Source of the DNA: Motacilla alba alba
Taxonomy: Eukaryota; Chordata; Aves; Passeriformes; Motacillidae
Assembly: GCF_015832195.1 (NCBI RefSeq)
Contig: NC_052018.1
Span: 40,273,258 to 40,337,257, forward strand
DNA: 64,000 nt
Direction of reading: 5' to 3'
A program made the translations under genes and the position numbers. Position 1 is the stretch's first letter, and every line of letters starts with the position of its first letter. This document shows positions 1 to 10,700 of the stretch, piece after piece. A model generated the notes under the pieces. The model saw nothing but the letters and a program-made list of their open reading frames with translations, did not search any database and was not told the DNA's origin.

Positions 1-1130
1 GAAGAGAATAATTGACAGATATCTATCTAGCTTCAAGAGACTGAGAATGGTGACACTGGGGATTCAGAGACATCTCACTACTGAGGGTCGTACAAGGACT
101 TTGTCAGTTGAGAGAGATGCAGGACTCTAGAAATCCAAGCAAGGAGTTTTATGATTTTCTTTCAGTGACTTCAATTGTTTGGACCCATCTCTGCCACTGG
201 GGAGTCTGGGATAGGTGTTTTTGAACAGTTTAGCTTTGATTTGGCTGTGGTATTTTCTTGTTTTTCAAATAAACATCGATTTTTTGAAGACCCTTTTGGA
301 TCTTAAGGCTGTTTGGGGGAATATTTACTACAGTCTGGTCCTTGGGACAAGGGAAACAAACTTCTTACCTTAGGCAAAAGATAGAAGAGAGAGCTGACGG
401 TACCTGACCTGCGGCGCTTTGTCACAGGTGCTGAAGGTGTCACCAAAAGGCTGACTGAAGTCAGTGACAAGCAAGAGGATGGCTGGGGAACCACAAGGGA
501 TGACAAGATTAGGGATCTTGTGGTTAACAGTCACAGACCTCTTCTCTTAGTAATCACAAAGGCATCAGCAGTCCTGGTGTGGGACGATGAGGAAAGACAC
601 GAAGATCTGGTTGGGATGAGAGATAGGCTTTTTTCTGCAAACCGATATAATCCCTTATGCTGCCGGATAATTTGCAGAGCACAAACAATTTGTCCTTTCT
701 TTAGCCCCCTCCCCCCTCCTCCACTTGCCAATATTTTAAGATATTTCCAAAAGTAATGGGGAGTGGGTGTTGGAGAGTTGTATTTGCTTTATAGTCAGCT
801 TTACATATAACAAATGAGCATTCCATTTCTCCTGGGAAATAAGTAAATTGTATTGAAATTGAAACAGTGGCAGAAAAGGAGTAAGTGGTTTGACTTGAAG
901 CACAGAGGGAGATTACAAGAGAACACAGATTAAAATGCAGAAACCCTTACATCATGCCAGAGCTTTGTGCGCTGCACCTCCCTCTCTCACTGCCTGGAAC
1001 TGATGCTTCTTTCTTCTGGGGCAAACCAAGCCACTAGTGGAAAAATGGAGCCTGTGAGCAAATCACAAAACATCACTGTAACATATTTTTGAACGCAGGA
1101 GATTCATTTGTGGTTGAGTTTGTTCAGAGT

Positions 1131-1241
1131 TTTTTGTTTGTTTGTTTGTTTGTTTTTGTTGTTGTTTGTATTGTTTTGTTTTGGGGGGTTTTTTGTGGGT
1201 TTTTTGGTGGGTTTTTTAGTTAGTTAGTTTTGTTTTGTTTG
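1131..1241. repeat. G/T-rich low-complexity tract, (TTTG)n-like
   Basis: About 110 bases of the + strand are almost only T and G, starting as TTTG repeats and passing into T runs broken by GG, GGG and GGGGGG. On the other strand it is an A/C tract of the AAAC/AAACCC type. Similar tracts occur at 21302-21345, 29988-30048, 48845-48873 and 52221-52288. It has no coding content. Confidence 0.85.
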
Positions 1242-3982
1242 GTCTGCTTTATTTAAAATATTTATCCTTTAACTTTATTAAATATTCTTTACTGTATAAA
1301 TAGAGTATTTTCCCAGAACTATGTCTGACTACTATATGCAAAAAAAAAAAAAATATTGTCACCCAGTCTCCCTTTACTCACTGCTATCCTCCAGATTAAC
1401 TGTAAACGATACACTGGCTGAGTAACAAACTGATATGGAATGAATTGGTCACACAATTATTGTGCACTTATTCTGAAAATGTTTGTTCTAATTTATTATT
1501 GATTGAAATCCAGTGAATTCTTTTTCAGTAGCTAATACTTTATTGTGCTCTATCAAGCTGTAGAATGTTCTATGCAATCACATTGATTAAAGAAATAAAA
1601 AAAGATGTCAAAAGATTCTTGAACAAAATATTCCCATTAGATCAGAGTAGGGAATTTAGCTAATTTCTAAATAGCAGGTTTTATGGCTTTCAGAAGATAA
1701 CTGTGTTTCTTAAATGGGGATGCCTTGAAAAGCTCTAACTGAAACACTTCATGTTTCATGAGGTGCTTTGTTTATGCAAACAAAAGCCAGAAAAATTATG
1801 GTTAAATTATAGTTAAATGTACAGATTTTTGTTATTTTGGGATAGCAATACACATTTAGTGTTATCAAATAAAACCTATAGTCAAAACTTTAAAAAGTGA
1901 AATTAATTCTTTTAAGTTTTTTTTTTTAACTACATCTTTCCCAATTTTTATAGTTAACAAACTCACTGAATAATTAAGGATTTGAGTAAATGAGAGAGAT
2001 AAGTTTAATCTATCATTAAAATTAAAAAAAAAACCAGTAAAAAATTACCAAAACCCACTAACTTCATGCATAAGCTTTGTAGACTTGTAGACTCCCTGCA
2101 ATGCCTTTTTCATTCAGATCTAAGTGCTCAACACTATTCTCAAAATGGCATCACGTTAAAATATAATGTTATTGTGTGATAATGATTACTACAGGTACAA
2201 ATTACAGAACTCCAAAAAGTAAATGTAATCATCATGTTAGTTTTTGCTTTTTGAAGACTTGAATGTCCCATTCATTCTTTTATTCTAAGCAAGTGTAAAT
2301 AAAGTTCTTTATTTGCTTTCCCTGCAGCATTCAGAATTTTCTGCCAGTTTAATCTGTTCCCATCCACTAAGAGTCAGTTTCTTGCATGTCTTTTCACAGT
2401 CTTTACATCCCTTTTTCATTGTGAAGCTGAATATCTCCCTGTTTGTCTCCAGTTGCACGGCAATGTTCTTTGCCTACAAATGGTTGAGACTAAATACTCC
2501 CCCTGAGGATGTAAACTGATTTATTAAAAGAGATAGGAGCAAGAACCAACAGTGAAAAGGTGTAAAACACATATTATTACTATTAATATTACTATTATTT
2601 TACCATTTTTTACTGTTATTTCCTATCTTAGCACTTATGCATACATTTACCTCGAGGTTTTTAGATAATGCTTCAGGCTTTATCTTATGTGCTTACAACT
2701 AATTTACACCGTGGGAAAGTATACATTGTCATCCATGATCTCTGGGATTTTCAGAACAATATCCCAAATGGGCACATCACTGCAGGTACAGGTAACATGA
2801 GCCAGCAGTTAAACCACAAACAGTGAAATCTCCTGCAAATAAATAAGCCTAACTATTAAATGATGTGAAAAATGGGAAAATGGGTCAAGTGAGCAAGTTA
2901 TTCAGTAGCCACAGGGAGGGCCTCTGACTCCAAGCAGTGGCAAGCATTGAACAGGAAGGCCATACACCTTCTTGTGCTTCTGGCAGTTTGGAAATAGGTC
3001 TTGAGAACCAGCTCAGGGGATAGTCATGCTCCTTCCCATGTCTGCTGAAACACCATTCATCTTCTATACCTCTTTGCACCCACTCCTGGTGCACAGGAGT
3101 CTCGTTGATCAGCATGGAAATTGAATCTGACAGTTTCATTGCCAAAGGGTCACCCATGTTTTTAATATACTATTTGACCACAGTTATTCCTAAATATTCA
3201 AGTCCCTCTTGCTCCTTAGAAGTCCTTGTGCTTGATTTCTATTTTTTTTTCCTTTTTATAATAAAATGGAAACTGAGATGTAGCAAGCAGAGGATTGTGA
3301 TTAATCCAGAAGAACTGATTTAACATTTCAGTAATGCTTGAGGTAATTTAGCACCTTTCCAAAACTGTTTTGTGAGGATTGAGTTTAGTTGGGAAGAGTT
3401 TGCAAAAAACTACACATTAGAAACACACAGAGGTTTTCACACCTTGCAGAGGAAAGTTAGAAACCAGTTGGTATCCAGAATGAAGATGAACTGCTCTTTT
3501 ATTCTTTTGTCTTTTTATGCAGATGATAATTCCCTGCCACTTCCTTGCAAGGGACAAAGGTTTGAATAGCTGTACCGTCATCTTTTTCCACCTCTGGTTT
3601 TATTCTGAGTCTTAACTTTAAGACAGAGGCTGGTTTATTCTGTAGAAATAAGTGGGATTGTTAGAAAAGGCTAAATATCATCATAAACCAAAACATTATG
3701 ATACCAGAAACCCTTAGGAACAACACTAATGCTTTTAAATGAAGGTTTTATTTGTCTCTGAGCTGCAAAAGGAAGTCACTAATGAGATGTCATTTACATT
3801 CTAACACCTGTTAAATGGCACTTTTCTCTTTCCCCAAAGAGAGAGATGTTTATGAATGTTTGCAGCTTTCTGAGTGTATCTGCAAGAATTATATTTTCAT
3901 AATAAATGCTGTATATTTTTCCTGTATATACCTTGGTTACACCAGAACAGTATAGGGAAATATCAGGAGCTTTTTTGTTTTA

Positions 3983-4015
3983 TTAGATTTATATGTCATT
4001 TTTATATAAATCTAA
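3983..4015. repeat. Short perfect inverted repeat (12-bp stem, 9-base loop)
   Basis: TTAGATTTATAT at 3983-3994 is the exact reverse complement of ATATAAATCTAA at 4004-4015, with nine bases between. The stem is AT-rich and short, well below a microRNA precursor. It may be a chance palindrome or a cruciform-prone site. Confidence 0.7.
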
Positions 4016-4806
4016 CAGGGAATGTCTAACTTACAAAGAAATTTCATTAATCAGGATTTAACACAATTGCGTATTTAGGATGTGATTTGCAGCAGTTACA
4101 GTGCAAGAACTGCATGTAATTATACCTCCATTTAAATGAAAATTAAAAGCTTGTGTTGTAGCAGGGTACATGTGTTGAATATATTGCTTTACAGAATGAG
4201 CCCTTCAAAGGAGAATACCTGAAAATGAAGTTTCAGTTGGTTCTGTCAGGGAACTGCTGCATGCTGTGACTTTTAAAATTGGGACTTGCATTAAAACTGA
4301 CCAGAGGGAAAGATGGGAAATTACGGGAAAGCAAATGATCTATAACAATACAAGTTGATATGCTTCTGTTAGATAAGCATAATGCAAGATTCTTTCAATC
4401 ATTTCTAAAGTAGTTTGGTGTATAAATTAACTCATTCAGTTAATAAAAAAAGGCAGAATCCACAGAGGCTTGTGCTGGAAATAAGTTATGCAGAGGAATT
4501 GGAAGAAGGAATTAAATTAGTATTTGAATTAGAACTAGATCAGAATTAAGGAAGAAAAGTTTAGGGAACCAACAACTTTAGCAGGTGTTCCTGTGGACTG
4601 TGTCTCACACCTATTAAATATGGGATTCACTTGAGGGTTTTTTCTTCCCAATTCCCATCCTGATGCCTGCAGTGGGCCCATCTGGTGCTTGTCTTCCAGA
4701 CACGTCTCCTCAGGTACAAGGTGCAGCAGCCTGACACTTTGGAAATCTTGCACAGGGGAAAGGCGAGGCACGATGGCTCTGAGCACACCCTCGGCATGAG
4801 GTCCTC

Positions 4807-4958
4807 TCACAGAATCACAGAATATGCTGAGCTGGAAAGGACCAACAATCCTCATCAAGCCCAACTCTTCAGTGAATGGCCCATACAGGGATTGAACTCT
4901 GCAAATTGGCCTGAAACAATGTTATTTCACCAATTTGTTTTCCTGTTCAGCTCAGAGG
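4807..4958 (-). mobile_element. tRNA-Ile-derived SINE with CR1-type tail (TguSINE1-like)
   Basis: Read on the minus strand, this has the layout of a tRNA-headed SINE. A degenerate A-box region (TGAGCTGAACAGG, 4943-4955) is followed by a diverged anticodon arm, TTGGTGAAATAAC, which resembles the GGTGCTAATAAC of tRNA-Ile(AAT). A good B-box word, GTTCAATCC, lies at 4889-4897, then the tRNA 3' end CTGTATGGGCCATTCACT. The tail ends in TTCTGTGATTCTGTGA, the repeat type that ends avian CR1 LINEs, which would supply the reverse transcriptase. From memory, TguSINE1 of zebra finch has this tRNA-Ile plus CR1 structure. The copy lacks the first few tRNA bases and is clearly diverged, so it is an old, inactive insertion. 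Confidence 0.8.
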
Positions 4959-5153
4959 CAGTATGACCCTGGCACACAACACAGGGCAACAGAAGAGGAT
5001 AGCACAACTAAAATGGATGGTGCTATCGTAAACTGACGTCCCATCTTGGTGGGATGTAGCGCCACTCTGGAAGCTGATGCCAGAGCCAACAGGAAAATAG
5101 GAAATAATGTTTGGATCTCTAAATCTCAATTAGGTACTTTACCCATTAGGTGC

Positions 5154-5298
5154 TGTTATGATCCAACTAGTGAGAGATGCCTCTGCCTGAATTAAGGTGG
5201 AAACATGACCATATGCCAAAATCAATAATACAGGTTTTATTTAACAGTAGTTGTGAGGTAGAGAGAGAGAAAGAAATAGAGAGGAGAGAAGGAAGGGA

Positions 5299-5330
<32 letters not shown>

Positions 5331-5750
5331 GAGATATCCACCATCTGTGGATCCAGCAGCATCCCATTGGTCCTTCCTCACCCTGGGCTTCTTGGTGGTG
5401 GGGGTCCTGGCCTCATTCTTCTGGGTGTACCATCAGTATACAGGCCAGGTTATGGGAAACCATGGGGTGGTCGCAGATGCCGTTCCCATAATTTGTGGTT
5501 GTTCATGTATGAGCAGTTGCTTCCTTTCCCACAGTTTGCCACAGTGGGATTTTTTTTTGTCTGGATATGTTAACCAGGATGTGCTAATCAGATCTCGCCT
5601 CCACCAGGCCTGGAATTAGCACCTTCCTGTCATAACTTCTCTCTTCTGTGCTTATCTCAAGTTCCCTCTGTGGTGGCTTATCTTATGGCAAGTTCCTTCT
5701 GTGGCCTTGGCAGTGTTTGAGAGAGGCAACTGTGCCTTTAAGTCCTAACA
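5154..5750 (-). mobile_element. Solo LTR of an endogenous retrovirus
   Basis: The 597-bp segment begins TGTTATG and ends CCTAACA, so it carries the TGTTA/TAACA inverted ends usual for retroviral LTRs. It is flanked by GGTGC (5149-5153) on the left and GGTGT (5751-5755) on the right, a 5-bp target duplication with one mismatch. Orientation is minus because an AATAAA poly(A) signal lies on that strand at 5236-5241, about 80 bases before the LTR 3' end. No gag, pol or env remnant adjoins it, so it is a solo LTR left by recombination between two LTRs. A 5-bp duplication and TGTTA ends favour an ERVL-like or related class, but the family was not identified. The overlapping reading frames (up to 104 codons) are shadows. 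Confidence 0.8.
5261..5334 (+). repeat. (GA)n purine microsatellite inside the solo LTR
   Basis: The + strand is purine except for one T at 5277, with GA dinucleotides and GGAA interruptions, ending in about eleven GA units. It lies just upstream (in LTR minus-strand sense) of the poly(A) signal at 5236-5241, so in the viral transcript it would be a CT-rich segment. It probably expanded after insertion. Confidence 0.9.
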
Positions 5751-5755
5751 GGTGT

Positions 5756-7482
5756 AAAAACAGAAGACAGCACTGATATCTCTAGTGAACCATCAAAAAC
5801 TGCGCTCTCCAACCAGAGAAATATGTGATTCAGCACAGATCCTCTGGGGGAAAGCCAGGGCAGAAGCTACCAGTGGCACAGAGCTGACAGAATATAATGA
5901 GCAAACCGTGTGTTGGGGGGGAATTAAACCTAAGTTTTCTAAAACACTTCCTTAAATTACAGGCTTAGGCACATTAGCGTCTTTTCAGCTGCATAGTGCT
6001 GAAATTTTGAATGTTGATGGTTCTGCAATGCTGTAAACATTATTTATGTCAGTAGGTCCCAAGCAGTGGTTTGGGTTTTTCAAAAAGGGTATAATATCCT
6101 TATGTCTATCACAGATGTTTCTTGGGATTCAGCATTCCTTGAGAAAGACCCATATAAGTTGACAATGTCTCTTTCAACGTGCTAGATGTGTGACAAAAGA
6201 AAGCTGTGTTTGTAAGTTGAAGTCAAAGTAATGACAAGCCTTTGAATGAAGGTAAGAACAAGTCCTTGTGGGCTAAGTCTGCTTAAGCTGCCTTTTGGAT
6301 TTAACCTGAATGGATCAGATTTTTTTTTTAAAAGAAGAGTGACTGAACCCTGTTTGAAAGCCAAAGAACATAAGCTTTACAGCCCAAGTGCTCTGTAATT
6401 TCAGGAAGGGAAGAATTTTTTTCATATATGACTTGTTCTTTTGAGAAATTATACAAAGTTTTAGCTCATGATCCATCTTCCCACCTATATTTCCCAGTTC
6501 TAACATTATTGCCTCTCTCCCCCTTCAACTACAGCCCATTTTCAGTAATTCATGTTAGTCTCAGATGTTCTGCTCAAAGAGCAGAGAGATGGTTTTGTTT
6601 TAAATTTAAAGCAGCTTTAAATTTTCTTGTATGTTAAAGAGACAGGCTTCTTCTTGCTTACTTTATGTCTGGAAACATTATTTTAAAAAGTTTGGAGTCT
6701 GGAGAACATGGGCTTAATCAGATTGCTCTGTAATTATTCGCCAGCTTTATTCACCCTGGATGATATATACCTTGCATGGTGCTAAAAGAAATAAGTATAT
6801 TCATTTCCTACCCAGTTCCCACCTTGCATTATAAAAGCCAAATATCCATTCTGTAAATAGAGATGAATCAGCAATCCATATAATATCTATTCATCATACA
6901 TATTTCACAAGGAGGATATTGTGGTGGCTGGAAAGTTCTTACAAAAATAATATGGAAATCCGGAACTTGATGTGGAGTGTCAGAGAGCTTCTTACTATTA
7001 TTTACCTTATCAGCTTTTGCTTTCTGAAATCAATGGAAGGGCATCAAGTTCAGCTAATCCATATTTCTGAGTATGAAATTGAATTTATAGTCTGTAGTAT
7101 GTTGACTACCGCTCGCATTTAAGGCATAATTGATTTTTATTGAAAAGCCAGCAGGCACATCAAAAATTTCCACAAACCACAAGGATGTTAAATTTTACCC
7201 TGTTTAGATAATAGTGTTGCTTTATTTATCCTTTAAAATGAAGCTTTTATATTTATATCAGAAAATGTTGTGGAAGTGTGACTGATGCCTTTTGAAACCA
7301 TCAGTCCATAGTTCTGTTGAACTCTACAGTACAGATATAAGCAACTTTACTACTCCTAAGGTAAATTTCTATGGTTGGTTTGTTTTAAGAGTAAAAGAAA
7401 TAATAAATCTGCTCAAAGAAACCATTTCATGTCATGTAGCAAAGCTCTTTTTCTTCATTCTAGTAAATAGCTTGTGTAATTA
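5756..7482. other. Unique non-coding sequence
   Basis: AT-rich sequence with only short frames (60-69 codons) and no homopolymer longer than about ten. No repeat family, RNA gene or exon was recognised. It separates the solo LTR from the long pyrimidine tract. Confidence 0.55.
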
Positions 7483-7791
7483 CTTCTTTTCTCTTTTCTC
7501 TTCCCTTTTCTCTTCTTTCTTTTTCTTTTTCTTTTTCTTTTTCTTTTTCTTTTTCTTTTTCTTTTTCTTTTTCTTTTTCTTTTTCTTTTCTTTCTTTTTC
7601 TCTTTCTTCTTTTTCTTTTTTTGTCTTTCTTCCTCTTCCTCCTCCTCTTCCTCTTCCTCTTCCTCCTTCTCTTCCTCTTCCCCTTCCTCTTCCTCCTCCT
7701 CCTCCTCCTCCTTCTCCTCCTCCTTCTCCTTCTCCTTCTCCTTCTCCTTCTCCTTCTCCTTCTCCTTCTCCTTCTCCTTCTCCTTTTTTCC
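7483..7791. repeat. 309-bp hexamer-based polypyrimidine/polypurine tract
   Basis: All 309 bases of the + strand are C or T except a single G at 7623. The tract has successive blocks: CTTTTT hexamers (about 7519-7589), TTCCTC-type hexamers (about 7628-7690), CCT triplets (about 7690-7715) and TTCTCC hexamers (about 7722-7785). Long homopurine-homopyrimidine mirror repeats can form triplex (H-) DNA and often vary in length. The long frames across it (poly-Phe/Ser on +, poly-Arg or Lys/Glu on -) are artefacts of the repeat and not genes. Confidence 0.97.
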
Positions 7792-10700
7792 ATAGTGGTC
7801 ACTGTTTGCTTCTTCCTCATTCTTTAAAACATGGAAGTGCACTTTTTGATATGCCTTTAATTTGTTTTAGATAGCAAACTAACTAATACATGCTAAAATT
7901 TTTAGTTTCTAAAGCATTTACTTAATTTCCTTCAAGTACAAAGGTGTTCTCAATCCTAGTCTAGATTTTAGAATGAAGAAATGGCTCATGACCATTTTTT
8001 TTTCCCAACCAATTAAGCAATGAAACAGATTTTACTTTCATTCTCTTACTCGGGCTGTCTGGGCTGTGTGTGCATGCTCCTCCACATTATCTACTGCATT
8101 GCCTCAGTGCATTTGTGTTTTTCACAAGAATTCTTTGAACCAGAGGAAAAAAATGAGGATTCCTCTTCATAGGAGATACACTGTGGTAAGTAATACAGCT
8201 GGAAACTTTGAAAAGCCAGGCAATGAGATATATATGTGTGACTCAAGAGCATGCAAAGAAATTTATCAAAAGCACATAAATAAAAAACTTGAAGAGATTA
8301 CACAACTGCTACTCAGTATCAAGTACTCGAAGTATCAAGAAAAAAGGACCTACCTTTTGCAAAGGCAGGTACTTTCAAATACGTGTGCAACAGGTGCAGG
8401 CACAAATCTATTTAATAAATAGCAAGATTTGTACCTGCTCCTCTCTTCTGTCACATTCAAACTTCAGATACAGATATTCATACTTGCTTCTATGTTTCTC
8501 CTTGTTGTCCATAGCATTTTTTACAAATTTGTGTCTTCTCTACTATGGAACTCTTACTGGAAGCACCTGTTTTCTTTCTGAAATAAAAATGTAGCACAGG
8601 CCAGGTAGCACCAGTTTTGGTTCTGAAAGCATCATTTTTTTCCTTACTTTGTACTTTTCTATTCATTCTTACATGTGAACACTGGCAACCCACTATTGTT
8701 TTAAGACTGATCACTTTAAAGATAACCACACCCCTTGTTATTTCTGCTATAATGGTGTTTAAAGAGCCCTGTTTAAGGACTGACATACAGATACAACAGA
8801 AGTCATAGACAGACACAAAACAGAAAGACTGCAATGTGCTTAGAATTGAGAGCAAAGGGTGAGGAAAGAGGCAGAAGGAGACCAGACAGAAGCTCAAAGG
8901 AAGAAATTAAAATTGAATGTTTAGGCACTTCTGCTTATGATGCTAAAGGTTCATTTCCAGGATACTTTCTAAGGGTACTTTTGGGTGAATAGTTGAATGA
9001 AAACTGTTAAAGGAATTTAGGCTATTGAAGTTAAACTCCAGTTCATTGGCCTACATAATTTTTGCCTAATTCTAGACTTCCAAATAAAAGGGGATTCATC
9101 TTTTTCAAAGAGAGGTGATTCTTTTCTAAGGTATTGATCATGTTCATTATTGAGTCCTTTTTTCTCTACAGCTCTCCTGAAAGACATGGTTTCTAGGGGC
9201 CTAAATGCATAAGCAAGATTGCATTTATTTCATGAAGAAAAGACAAAATCTTCATGATCACTATAAATCTTCACTGAACTTTAGAAATCTAGTCGTTTAG
9301 AATTTTTGTCCTTAAAAAAGGCAGCAAAAGGAGTTTACCCCATGTGTAGTATCAGGGCTGTGAGGAATGGAAGATTTGGGTTTGTCTGTCTATCTCTAAT
9401 GTTACATCCTCTATATCTAAGAGTCTCATCTTTCAATTTCGCATACATATTTAGGAAAAGTATGCAAATTTACATGAAAATTCCCTGGAGTATTGCAAGG
9501 ACAAATCTTGCCCATTAATGGACTCATAATGTCTATTCTCATATGGAAGATATAAAGGATATTGTTCACACGTACTGAAAAGGGAACAATTCCATTAGAA
9601 ATACATGTAGTACACTGAAACTAAGCAGGGACTGCATTCATGTATGAACACAATGTAAATTTATCATTGTAACAATTTTGTATAAAAGGGAGTTTCTATT
9701 TGCATTCACATTCTCTGCAGAGCTATGAAAATTACTCATACAGTGAATTTGGAGCCATAATTAGAGGAAATTTCTTGGGTTTAAAGAATTTTCTGGTTTT
9801 TAAGGACTAGATGTCTGTTGATAAAATTTTATCACATTGGTGAAGATGGGAATGTACGAGAGTGTGGGAGAAAGACAGATAAAGGAGATTTAATGCTGAA
9901 ACAAATGAGCCTTTCCTTCATCACATCTTTCCCTTATTTATCATCTCCCCCTTAGAACTTTTAATCATTAAAAGGATCATTCTTAAATGTTACCCTGCTT
10001 TCCTCAGTTGATTTTCCTGCTACTTATAAAAACAATGCCTTGGTTATTTTGCTTTCTGGTTAGGAGAACATAGGTTTTGGTATGGATAATTAGGTGTATT
10101 TATAAATTAAAAAAAAAAATCAGATTTTAATTTGTCATGAAGGGAAGGCTGAACTGAAATATTAAATCAGATTGCTGAAAAACCTGATAATTAGGAATTT
10201 CAGGGTTTTTAGCTTGTTTCTACTGCCCCATAATATTGTTACTCTTAAAAAAAACCAATACAAACAAACTTCCCTGTTTTATTATTTTTCAGTGGTAAAA
10301 TGTTGGGACTGAACAGATCTTTTTGCACCACTCAGGATACGCTGTTTATTCTTGGGCATACACTTTGCCAGACAGACTTTTTTCCTTTCCCCCAAACAAC
10401 AGAAGGTATGAACTTAACATGGGTTTTCAGCTATAAAGGAGTGTCTTTCTGTACAAATAATTAAATTTTGAATATTGTATCAGAAACCATTTTCTTCAGA
10501 CCCATTTCAGCAATACCTGCAGTTTGATCTGTGCAGGAACAGCTGAGTAGCCATTCAGAGACCTGAATATGCTTAACAGAGTAAGTAAAAGGAGTCTGCA
10601 AAACTGCTAATGGATTACTATGAGTAAAAGCAAAATTTTATTTGATGTAGCAGTTATTTAGTAACATACTTCTGTAGTCCTCCAAAGCTCCTAAGTTGTC

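Larger units (their letters stand above)
1..4806. other. Unique non-coding AT-rich DNA
   Basis: No reading frame here exceeds about 90 codons, and none resembles a protein I know. The stretch holds a G/T-rich low-complexity tract (1131-1241), short A and T runs (around 1340, 1920 and 2020) and one short hairpin (3983-4015). No tRNA, rRNA or recognisable interspersed repeat was seen. It reads as intergenic or intronic vertebrate sequence. Confidence 0.6.

Noticed and set aside
5177..5619. Overlapping + strand frames, one with a hydrophobic segment resembling a membrane protein
   Set aside because: They lie inside the solo LTR, are antisense to it, and begin in or beside the GA microsatellite.
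7292..7842. Frames of 120-167 codons encoding poly-Phe/Ser, poly-Arg and Lys/Glu-rich proteins
   Set aside because: They are translations of the 309-bp pyrimidine repeat in different frames and strands; none has unique coding sequence.
8066..8422. 118-codon + strand frame containing a GTAAGT donor-like word
   Set aside because: A six-base donor match is expected about once per 4 kb; no acceptor, domain or coding pattern supports an exon.
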